NCBI GenBank assembly: GCA_025024175.1
Contig: QCXZ01000042.1
Span: 7,147,501 to 7,211,500, forward strand
DNA length: 64,000 bases
Source: Rhyzopertha dominica
Lineage: Eukaryota; Arthropoda; Insecta; Coleoptera; Bostrichidae
Direction: 5' to 3'
A program made the translations under genes and the position numbers. This document shows, piece by piece, positions 11,546-21,361 of the stretch. The notes under the pieces were generated by a model that worked only from the letters and a program-made list of their open reading frames with translations, ran no database searches and was not told the origin of the DNA. Position 1 is the stretch's first letter. Each line of letters begins with the position of its first letter.

Positions 11546-14130
11546 CAGCGTTGTATGTGAATACTTAGCTTTATTTCGTGTATCACGTGAGTGCGTAGTT
11601 GAATGAGGAGCAAGCTTAGACCTCAAGTTATCACATGCATGAGGAGAATTTAGTAAAGCTTGGACGAAACAACTCAATGAAAACTCCAGCGGGAATCCAT
11701 GCGTAGCCGGTTCAAAGAGTTAATCCTGTAAGATACGTGGTCCCGGCGTTGCAAGCCAAAAAATAAGCGACACCATGCATTCTAAACAATCTGAATCCTG
11801 TTTCTACCAACCGAATCCAAACAGGGGTAATATAAAAAATTGCAATAATTAAAGAGGACGAGAACGAGTAAATCACATAATTGCCTTTTCAAATTAACGG
11901 TAAAAAAATGTCTACAAGCATAAAATAACTTAAGGTTAAAATGATTTTTGTATTGACTTAGTTACATGCAGCTCAAACCAGATCTGAGTGTTTATAATGA
12001 GATCAAAGTATGATCAACAAAATTAATCTTGAGCAATCTATATAAATATTAAAAGACCGTATAAGAAATTTTATACTACCTTTATAATCAAAGACCATCA
12101 ACTGCGACTTAGACAAATTCAATTGAAGGCCATGTTCAGCAGACAATTTTCTTAATTTTTCAAGTTCTTTGTTCAGAATTTTGTCAGCCCTTGCGAAATC
12201 ATGCTTATCGAAACTAAAATACAACTGTGTATAGTCGGCGTAAGTTATTACTTTACAATGAAGAACTGAGTTCGCTATATCAGACGTACATATTATGAAA
12301 AGCAGAGATCCTAATGTGGAGCCTTGCAGAACACCAGATCTAACTGACAATTCAAAGGAGACACTATATTTATTTTACCACTTGGGTTCTATCGCTCAAG
12401 TAAGATCTAATAAACTGTACCGACAAACTGCTGAAACCGCAAGACTTTAGTTTGGCGCATAACATACCATGATTAATAGCATCGAACGCTTTTGAAAAAT
12501 GGAGCAAAACCAAAGCACTGACTAAACCCTTATCATAAGCTGAAATGAGATCATCAATGACTGAAGCTAGTGCAGTAGGAGCGCTTCGACCGCGTCTGAA
12601 TCCACACTGCGCATCGGAATCATTTTCCAAGAAAAGACAGTCAAATATCTGTTCGTAGACTAGAGATTCAAACAGTTTTGAAGCTGCAGGTAAGATGCTA
12701 ATCAAACGTAAATCCGACAAGTTTTCAGGGTTAGACTTTTTAAGTAGAGGTATTGCGATGACTTTCTTCCACATTGTGGGGAAATAAGATTTTTCGATAC
12801 AATTGAAGATGTGTAACAGGCTTAAATTAATAATGCGGCTATATAAGCGCAACATTTTCAACGATATGTTGTTTGTGACACAATTATCTTTTTTACGTTA
12901 AAGACTGCGGAGTGTACCACTTCTAAAGTAACCATTCTCAAGGAAAATTCTTGTAGGGATGGGAATCTAGCATTCTCACAATATTGCATTCTATGATTAG
13001 AGACGATATCATTTTTTTTTCTGAAAAATATTCGCATTAATAGAATTGTTATTAGACATATTAGAAGGCAGTTTAGAACTGATTTTGATAGTACCAATTT
13101 TTAAATTGCGCAGAGCCGACCAAATAGTTTTTATATCTTAACTAGAAGCAACTGAACCTATGTAACGACGTTTTTCCATCCTAACAGAGTTCATAGTCAA
13201 GTTCCTCAACCTCTTGTATACAGCAAAATTTTCAGGAAGTTTACTTCGTTTGTATTTACGTAAGGATGCACCACGTTTACTCATGAGACATTTGAGTTCA
13301 GGGCAACACCACATTGCATTGGACTTTAGTACCCTAGAAGTTACCATCGGGGCATGCCAATCAAAGAGAAATAATTAGGGTGTTGAAATTTTCAAGTTTC
13401 TTATCAATATTGGTTTCACGTATCACATCATTCCATTCAACAGATTCCAAACTTTCCCGAAACTCACTGACATCAAAGCGTCTGAAAGATCTACACATAA
13501 GTAACATATTTGGGCTCACATTTATTCTTAGGTGCACTAAATTCACAAGAAACCAATCTGGTCAGAAATATCGTCACAGTTCTTCGTACCGTATCTTGTA
13601 ACATTCAGAAAATGGAATACGAATAAAGGATCAATCAGTAAGCTTGCGTTACCAGTCACTATAGTCGATTCATCCAAGACTTGCACTAAGTTTTACGCCT
13701 CCAAATGTGCACTCATATGGTTAGAAATATTTAGGAAATTAATGTTGAAATCACCCAGACAGACAAATTAATCATACATATCGCAAACAAAACCAAATAT
13801 ATTATCAAGGGTTTCAACAAAATTGCCCAAGCTGGAGTTAGGCGGACGATAGCATACGCCGAATGCATAATTTACAGTCCCTACGCGGATGCGAACTCTA
13901 TTAACGAGTTACAAAAAGTCGACTTGATATATGCCGCCACTTCGACCCTCAGCACGATGCGTATAACAAAGATTGTAACCAGGTATTGCTAAAATAGTTA
14001 GATCTACATTATTAGACAACCATGTCTCGCTAACCATAACAACAACATGGTTTGCACTTTGAACTAAATTATAAAATCTTGAAAATGTGCTAAGAGCGAT
14101 CTTACATTAAGATGTGCAACCTTTATAATA
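11546..14130 (-). pseudogene. Non-LTR retrotransposon ORF2 (APE endonuclease and RT), dead
   Basis: Reading from high to low coordinates: VAHLNVRSLLAHFQDF near 14130, VVVMVSETWLS near 14040, YNLCYTHRAEGRSGGIY near 13960, a CYRPPNSS-type block near 13850, and CLGDFNIN near 13755, together an APE-type endonuclease. A linker at 13138-13546 follows. The RT lies at 12370-12861 (LSDLRLISILPAASKLFES, CGFRRGRSAPTALASVIDD, LVLLHFSKAFDAINH) and 12003-12350 (SGVLQGSTLGSLLFI, TYADYTQLYFSF). Two catalytic aspartates are lost: the motif A position reads H in LLHFSKAFD, and motif C reads YADY rather than YADD. Several frameshifts also separate the pieces. A C-terminal block with QRRDHVSYRI and a stop near 11546 close the ORF. 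The order matches CR1/Jockey/I-like LINEs; clade not assigned. It cannot be an active RT. Confidence 0.85.
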
Positions 14131-14578
14131 ATTATAAGCTAAACTTATACAGGATATCTATTACCTCTAAATGAGAACAAATACAACCTGACTTAATTAA
14201 ACTAAACTGTATTGAAGTATGTTTAATTGCTAAATTAAAGAAAAGCAAAATTAATACTTAACCACCGGCGGTAGCTTCCGGAAAAGCATTACATTTTACG
14301 GTAGCAACAAATCTGCGCCACAAATAATAAAAAGATAACGTTGCCAATTAACTGCTACCAATACTGTTCTGTATATTGACTACATCGTCAACAGAATTTA
14401 CAGAGTATTTACGACCATTTACTATTACTTTGACTTAACCCTCTTAAGTCCATACGTTACAAGTGTTAAAGTAATGTTTGAATGTCACGTCAACAGATAA
14501 ACTGTAGATAATTTACTTGTATGATTAATAAAATAGTAAATTAAGCATCAAAGAAAAGCTTTTCTTACGTGAAAAACC

Positions 14579-14824
14579 TTAATAACAAGCACCAAATTCA
14601 GAGCTGCAGAGTTGTGGTAATTCTAGACGCTTCCTGGCGAGATCTTCTTTTATGGAAATATTGGTTCCTCTCAACAACTTCTTGTAGCGAAATATGAGCT
14701 GCCTATCCTTCCTTGAGCAGAATCTGACGATTCTAGATCGATCTCTTCCAGTATTCACACTTACCATCCGATGAAAGTCATCTATGGCTTCCAAATAAAA
14801 ATTTAAATCACATAAACTGGGCAC
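14579..14824 (-). pseudogene. LINE ORF1 C-terminal piece, FP-like domain
   Basis: An 81-codon minus-strand frame upstream (in LINE sense) of ORF2 contains SRIVRFCSRKDRQLIFR and LLRGTNISIKEDLARKR. This resembles the C-terminal region of ORF1 proteins in some insect LINEs related to the baculovirus FP protein fold (pattern VRFxSRxxRxxLxxxRxLKGTxIxIxEDLxxxR). Such ORF1 proteins are RNA-binding chaperones in other LINEs. A stop immediately precedes the frame, so the N-terminal part is missing or frameshifted. Position and spacing before ORF2 support the call. Confidence 0.5.
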
Positions 14825-15226
14825 TTAAAACACAAATAACCGGAGAATCGCTGGATCACGTCTACTCGCTGTGCATTACCTTATCTTTAAATAAGAAATA
14901 GGAAATGTACTTCGTTGATTCTCATCGCAAGATTTCAGAAAGGTCAACAGCGCTTCGGGGCTTGATAATTACACGATTGGGCAACTGCCTGTATGATGTT
15001 ATCATAGGATGTTATTAAACATCAAGAAATGAAGAAAAATGATAGTGATGATGATGATGTTGATGATGGGTACCCATATGTGCATGAACATGAAGAATAT
15101 GCAAAACATGTATGATAGAGGTATTAGATCTACCAATAATCACGCCGAAACAAAAGAGATCCTGTTAAGGCCAAGAACTTTGCTGAATAAACGTACTTTG
15201 CACAAAAACTGTCAGCCGCCGCTTAA

Positions 15227-15455
15227 CCACTAATTATAATTACGACAAACGATAACTTGTCATACCACTGCGCTGCGACAAAACGTGCTAAAAATGTTGA
15301 ATACGTTATTATTAATCTCATCGAATCAGTGAACCGATTGTTTGACCACCAATTATAATTACGACAAACTATAATTTGTCAAACCACTGCGCTGCGATAA
15401 AACGTGCGTAAACTTTTTGAATTCATCTCACCGAATCTGTGAACCGATTGTTTGA
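15227..15455. repeat. Two tandem ~115-bp units beside the right LTR
   Basis: Unit 1 (15227-15345) and unit 2 (15346-15455) share AATTATAATTACGACAAAC, CCACTGCGCTGCGA and GTGAACCGATTGTTTGA. The first interior copy has the same pair at about 10535-10760. If the LTR element is in minus orientation these sit in its leader, just downstream of the 5' LTR. Confidence 0.8.
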
Positions 15456-15468
15456 CCCCACACCTGAA

Positions 15469-16352
15469 TGAAAAACATAGAAAAACTAATGCGGGAACAA
15501 TCAAGAAAAACTTACATTATCGCCGCCTTCATCCGTGGGTCATAACAATGCGGTCACTCCGGTGGACAGACAAGGCGCTTTCACATACGCGCGGGAGATG
15601 CAAAAACAAAACATAAGTTACTCATCCGTTAAACTCAAAAAGATACAGTTAAGACTCACAGAGGGGTTTTCACCCCAGGGCCTCATCCTTATCCTGTCCA
15701 TGGCTTCATCCCTGAGATTACATCTTTAGTCAATGGTGGTTATGAATACCTTGTTAGTTTTCTCTCTTCAACAACTAGCTAGTGTCAACCTGAAATAGTA
15801 GAGGCTTCCCCGAACGCTCACCCTAAGGCCTATAGGGTCGCATTCCAATAGCCCGGATCGGGGGCACCTAATAAGGCTACCCTCTCCACCAGAACTATGT
15901 CATTCGAGATACCCTGCATTACCCCCCGGAATGCAAGTCCTCCACTCGAAGGAACCACAGCTGTTAATCGGGCACTCTGCTCTAGGGGTTTCAAACTGCC
16001 TGAGGCACATCATGGCCAAAGACCTTACTCTCTCTGCCTGAGGCACAACATGGCCAAAGACCTTACTCTCTCTGCCTGAGGCACAACATGGCCAAAGACC
16101 TCGCTCTCACTGAGCCAAAATCAAGAATATATATCTGTCAAAAATGACACATCCATACTCATTGCCTACTTTTGCATCTCCTCGCGACTCTGATATTTCT
16201 CGCCAAAACAATTAATCGCATGCATACGCATTCGCTTCGATATTAGTATTTATCTTATTAACAGCGATTCTAAACATAGCAAGAAATTAATAAACGCACA
16301 AAAACACCTTTTATTTTAATAATAACGCAGATACAAAAATTGACATTTAACA
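15469..16352 (-). repeat. Right LTR (884 bp)
   Basis: Counterpart of 5404-6287 with constant offset. It ends TTTAACA and is followed directly by GTAC (16353-16356), the target duplication. It includes the 38-bp minisatellite at 15996-16109. If the element is in minus orientation this is the 5' LTR. Confidence 0.8.
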
Positions 16353-16356
16353 GTAC

Positions 16357-16874
16357 GTATAAGTTGTATCAAGTATCAAGCAACGATCTATGGGACTGAC
16401 TTATGCAGAGGGTTTTACAGCTTGATGGTCGACCATCGTAAGCTATTGTGTTGTAAAAAAAAATCTTGTTGGCTAAAATTTTAACTTTTCCACTATAAAT
16501 TTTTGAAATTTGTTAGTTGTGATAATTTAGCAATCAATAAAACATAGAAGCTTTTATAACAAATTTTATTTAATGCAGACCCGATACTAACTGGCTCGAC
16601 CCGCGATCAATTTTTATGTGATATTTTATTTGATTTAAATTTTCCGATGTATAAAGTAAGAGCCTGTGCATGTCATTACGAATTTATACAAATTTAATAT
16701 AAAAACATACAAATTAGTAAATAGAAAATTATTTACATTTGTTAGAAAAAATTTACAATAGTGCACAATAAAATTTATACACGGTATTGATATGTTCATT
16801 ACAGCTTGCTAATAAGCACATTACAAGAGTCACAAACTAAAAAAAAATACTCACTATCACTTTCACTGCTAAAA
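16357..16874. other. No gene seen
   Basis: AT-rich spacer between the LTR element and a transposase relic; no motif recognised. Confidence 0.5.
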
Positions 16875-17345
16875 TCACGATAAACTTCTATTATTAATTT
16901 CAGCTTCGTGTCTAATTTTTAGCAGCATTTCATCACTAAATTTTCCACCGGTGTTCCCTCGTCGAATTCTTTGTTTCAACTGCCCCCATATCATTTCAAT
17001 GGGGTTGAAAATGCAATGATATGGGGGTAATCGTAGAATGGTGTGTCCACATTCAGAAGCGAGAATGTCAATTTTAAATTTCTTCGAAAAAAATTTTGTA
17101 CCAAGCACTTCCAACAATTGTATTTTTGTGTAGTCCTCTTCGAAATATAAATCTTCTTTTCTTAAAAACTCTTCAATTGTTGCCTTATTAGTTGTTGTAT
17201 TTTGAATTTCATCCAGTTGCTCCGAATGGTAACTAGCGTTGTCCATTACTATGACGCTGTTTGGTGGCAATTTGGCAATAAAATGTTTTTGAACCAATTA
17301 TTAAACACTTCTGCACAGAATGATAATCGGTTTAAAATCACCAAT
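16875..17345 (-). pseudogene. IS630-like DDE transposase C-terminal fragment
   Basis: The minus-strand 140-codon frame (16875-17297) has LPPNSVIVMDNASYHS, the second catalytic Asp block. After about 70 residues, LRLPPYHCIFNPIEMIWGQLK follows, with the catalytic Glu in NPIEMIW. This is the standard layout of a DDE_3-type (IS630/Tc1-related) transposase common in insect genomes. Just upstream, in two other frames, DYHS and EVFNNWFKN continue the family pattern, so there are at least two frameshifts near 17300-17340. The N-terminal half is absent. A longer broken relative lies at 55395-56461. Without the first Asp and DNA-binding domain it is inactive. Confidence 0.8.
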
Positions 17346-18344
17346 AATCTGTTTGACCATTTGCCCTACGAAATGTATTTGACACAAACGCCTCTTAATA
17401 AGTGGCTAAATGTAAGCATATATGTAGGTATGACTGAATAATTAAAAAAATATTGCACTTTGCACGCTTATATGCTGTAAAACTTTAAAATATAAGTAAA
17501 CACACATGCTTTCAATGCCGTTTATAGTTCCGATTTCTTCTTATTTCCACTACGTTTCTGACCCTCCGGATTAAAAGAAAATTTTAACCTGTGAAGAAAC
17601 AGGGCAGAGGACGATTGCACACCGCGATCAAAAATTAGAAAGTATGGGCCGCCGCAATGAAATTGGAATGTTTACCATTCATGGTTATAAAAATAGATAC
17701 TACCCATTAAATTAGGAAAGAATACGATTTAGTCATACATTAAAAGCTATTAGATGAGAAATATTTGTACTTCAAATAATAATAATACCAAATAATGCTC
17801 ATTGATTTATGTGTACGGAAAAAAATTCTAAAATAGCCCAAACAGAATTTTTGGATGTGGAACGTGCCAAACCCGTCTGTTATTTACGACAGCTTCAGGT
17901 AATAGTTGTAAACCATTGTGAGCAGTAATTGGCTGTTCGTATAATGAGTCTCATAGATTGTTGCTTGCAACTATACTCAAGTACACGTTACAGTGTGCTT
18001 TGATCTATGCGAATCAAATGGCCAAGGAACATCTTAGACTAAGGATTATTATTACAATTTTAATTAAGATTTCTATCTAAAACAATATTAATGTACAATT
18101 TGCAATTTCAGCAATATTAAGTCGTGGTACATATTTTTTTATCTCCTTATTGGTAATAAAGTACGACCCATCTTTCTTAGTTTTGGTGTCAATCAATGAG
18201 ACGCTTATGATCGATTTTCAATCATCCACACAAGTTGTTTTTAGCTTGTATAATATAAGCCCATTATCGCACAACCTACATAAAGTGTTACTCGTTTATT
18301 CGCCAGTCTGCAATATTCATTTTTCCAACCGATAATTTCATGCC
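17346..18344. other. No gene seen
   Basis: AT-rich non-coding spacer with no recognised motif. Confidence 0.45.
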
Positions 18345-18640
18345 TTTTGGTCTACTGCCTTTATCGTCATCTGACGCCGTTTTAGCCCATTATTAATCCT
18401 CGCCTAATAAACGTTGTCGCCGTTACAAGAATTTTCGTTGCGAAAGGCGATTTCGCATCGCTGGCGCGTGTAAATGACACTGAATCAGATGTTANCGTCC
18501 TGGNTCTCGTAATGTGCTTAAGTTTACACTCGAGCTNGCTAACGCTAATCGTAAGTTAATATACGGNCCGATCATAATGAGGGTAGCGAGGCGATAATTA
18601 ATATTCGTCTTGGTCGTTAGTTCTCTACTATCTCAGTTTC
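18345..18640. other. GC-richer non-coding block
   Basis: Less AT-rich than its flanks, with no open frame of note, and containing five scattered sites of the homeodomain type (for example ATTATTAATCC). It has four ambiguous N bases. It may be a conserved regulatory element; no direct proof. Confidence 0.25.
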
Positions 18641-18885
18641 CAAGCCTCAAATGAATAATGGTGGGGTAGTAAATGTGTGTATGCCGAAATTTCTTGATTT
18701 AGCCATGGAGAGACGAAGTATACTCATTGAAGTTTACTTATCTTGACGTAAGTGCATTCTTGTAACTTTCGACAAAAATTCAGTATTTTCAGTCTTATTA
18801 ATGAAGAGACAAATTTGATTTTTATAATAAATCGTGGGTACCTTAGAGTAGGACAAAATCACAAGTCGGGCATTTATTATTGTTA

Positions 18886-19042
18886 GGGCCGGTTGAACAA
18901 ACGTGGATCAAAGTTAACCCAGGTTTAATCCGCGGTCGTTGCCTAGCAACGTCATGAATCCGGTGTTCTGATTGGTGTTGCTATAGCAACAACCGATGAT
19001 TAAACCGGGATTAACTTTGATCCGCGTTTGTGCAACCGGGCC
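18886..19042. mobile_element. Palindromic MITE with TTA target duplication
   Basis: The 157-bp element is an imperfect palindrome. The left end reads GGGCCGGTTGAACAAACG and the right end, reversed, GGCCCGGTTGCACAAACG; both continue GGATCAAAGTTAA and a GGTTTAATC block. TTA flanks both sides (18883-18885, 19043-19045). A 3-base TWA duplication is typical of PIF/Harbinger elements, so a Harbinger-derived MITE is the best assignment. It codes for nothing. Confidence 0.8.
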
Positions 19043-19136
19043 TTAGTATTTGTTTGTTTAACTGTGTTTTAAATTAGTTTCCAATTTAAACAATGAAACG
19101 ATTAGAACATGAAAGCTTTGCAAAAATGTTGTTTAG

Positions 19137-19268
19137 CATTATGAACAATACGGTAAATCGGAGTGTATTCAACATTTTAAACGAGAAAGAGTTAGAAGAA
19201 TCTATAGAATAATAAAAAGGTACGAAGATACTGGAAGTGCAGAATTCCGAACGCAATATTTCGTGTAA
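19137..19268 (+). pseudogene. Mariner-type transposase HTH fragment
   Basis: A 43-codon plus-strand frame reads HYEQYGKSECIQHFKRE, then RRIYRIIKRYEDTGSAE, then a stop. This matches the first helix-turn-helix of insect mariner-superfamily transposases, where a hydrophobic helix ending FxDTGSx precedes the linker. Nothing after the stop is recognisable, so it is a short 5' relic. Assignment rests on pattern only. Confidence 0.5.
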
Positions 19269-21077
19269 GAAGACAGACGTAAAATATACTGATAAAGGTG
19301 AAGCCCAAAGCCAAAAGCAGGCAATATATTATGTAGGAATTGCTGGAGAAAATTTGATATTATTTACGTAGAATACTGTTACATAAAGGTTTAAGTGGAA
19401 ATTAAAATTCTATTGTTATTTGAATAAAAAAAATAAATTTAAAAGTACTTTGGTCTCTTTACTTGTGAGATCGCCCCATACAAATAAAAACTTATATTCA
19501 TTTGTTCTAAAGTTGCTTATTAGCAAATACTATTAAATTCGTGTTGCATATAAATAACTGATAAATTTTATTAACCTGATTATGTGTTTCATTACGTTTA
19601 GTACTACAAAATGTAAAAGCAACTACTTGACTGTATGGAATGATGAACAAAAGTGGATACAAAAGTATCAAAAACATTCGAAACATAATTTTTTTTGCTT
19701 CACATATGATATATAATATCTGTAATGAACAACTTCACGAATCCATGTATTAAGTTATTACTTAAATGTGCACAAAACACAGCAGTGTAGTTGGAATAAC
19801 TCAATCTATGTCTTTATCGATCTTATTTTCCAACCCATCGAAGCATCTTCCTGAATCAAGTTATGATCAAAAACATTGGTTCTGTAATTCTACATCTTCA
19901 TACACCACACCAGACCTACACCTATTGTCTGGCTTGATTTTGGATCTCGAAAGTTTTTTGCTTCTCTTTACTCCAATGAAGAATAATTTTTTTACAAAGA
20001 GTTCATAATGCCATGTTAACAATTGATTAATCTATTCATAAAATGTCGTTAGTGTCGAACTCCTTCAAAAAACGATCACAAATTCTAATCTTTGATTCGC
20101 TGAGGACCAAATCAACAATAATAAAGGAGTAGAAGGCGTCGGATATCCTAAAAGAGGTCACAGGCAAAGGCTTTGATTGCGTCTAGGGCGATTCTTCTCT
20201 GTTTTGCTTATTTTGCACGAAACTTTGAAATAGTTTTTCATCAGCTTTCTAAAAATAGAATGTTCCATTTAATAAAGCGTTCTAACAACTGACAAACTTT
20301 AAAAATTGTTATGATTCTTTATCAGAAACAAAAATAATGCTATATATGAGTAAAGTGTATTTATATTCGAAAAACGAGTATCAGAATAATTTTAAAATTT
20401 TTAATTTTACGCACTGCTTATTTGGGCACGATATAGTATCAACAAAATCTGATATTGGTGAAGATACAATACAATCGCACAGAATGGGGAATAATTAAAA
20501 TGTGTAGCATATCATCTGACTGACCAAAATGTATTGCTTATTACATAATGAATACGGATATAATATTAAAATGCAGGTACTTTTAAATGACTTACTGTAT
20601 TTGGCTAAAATAGCTGGAACGTGCTACATACCTGAAACAGAAAGATATCAATTAGACTATGATATAATTTAACTAACAAGTAGTTAATCGTAGGTTACCA
20701 ATAAATTTGTTATTAAAAGATGCATTCAAAAGATTTATGCAGTAAAAGAACAACATTTCTAACGATAGGTGTAAGGATATAACCCACATATACAAACGAA
20801 ATGATTATTTATTATTAAACATAGTTACTGGGGAGAGCAGTTTTACGGGCCAGTGTTTCTTCCTAAAGATTTAGAAAATACACATACGACATATTATAAA
20901 ACGAAATGAAGCGTGTAATTCAAGGTGTTGCATTTGGACAGTTTAGTGTTAAGTTTCTGCTCAATAGTTTGTTTCGTAGTTTAACCAATCAAGCAGAGTT
21001 CGCCAAAAACATATTAGTAGATAATCATAGTTCACGGATCAAGTTGCAGAAAAATAGAGAGAAAGTACAAAGATATT
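19269..21077. other. No gene seen
   Basis: AT-rich spacer. The open stretch at 19766-20008 (80 codons) has no recognised domain and no codon bias. Confidence 0.45.
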
Positions 21078-21358
21078 AATGTCAATAGACTTAAAGAAAG
21101 ATTACGGTATGATAAATACCCCACTACTTAGTCAACACGATAACGAAGGCCTGCCTGCATGGTTTGGTGAAATAAAGCCGGTAAAATATTAAAAAAAAGG
21201 AGTAAATCAAGGCTGTCTTAGATAACATCATTCAAAAGACTGTCAACGATCAAGAAAATTTAACACTCAATGGAAATAAATAAAAATACGATTTACACTA
21301 ACATATGCAAACCTACTGGTAATTTATAAGGATGACTTGATCAACTTTCTAGATAATG
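21078..21358 (+). pseudogene. Old LINE RT fragment (other family)
   Basis: Frames in this stretch read DYGMINTPLL near 21096, EGLPAW, KKGVNQGC near 21195, and LTYANLLVIY near 21300-21330. These correspond to LINE RT motifs A (DYxKAFDRVN), B (GVKQGCPLSP) and C (YADDLLVI). Stops and frameshifts are frequent, and motif C has lost both aspartates. The style resembles the family at 50776-51795 rather than the LINE directly downstream. Low sequence support, but the motif order and spacing agree. Confidence 0.4.
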
Positions 21359-21361
21359 TAA

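Larger units (their letters stand above)
5404..16352 (-). mobile_element. LTR-flanked element carrying a LINE; interior represented twice
   Basis: The outer terminal repeats (5404-6287 and 15469-16352) keep a constant 10,065-base offset throughout. They begin TGAAAAACATAG and end CATTTAACA. GTAC directly precedes the left repeat (5400-5403) and directly follows the right one (16353-16356), a 4-base target duplication. These are hallmarks of one LTR retrotransposon insertion. Instead of gag-pol, the interior holds a dead minus-strand non-LTR retrotransposon. A third, partial LTR (10774-11054) stops at a 100-N gap, after which the interior starts again. The block 6458-11054 equals 11155-15756 apart from small indels, so the real element is probably about 6.26 kb (5404-6457 plus 11155-16352). 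I lean to minus orientation because of an acidic ORF tail beside the left LTR; PBS and PPT were not found. Confidence 0.8.

Noticed and set aside
15038..15070. TGATGATGATG run as a functional microsatellite
   Set aside because: Short, and different in the other copy of the same segment (about 10350), consistent with read errors in a simple repeat.
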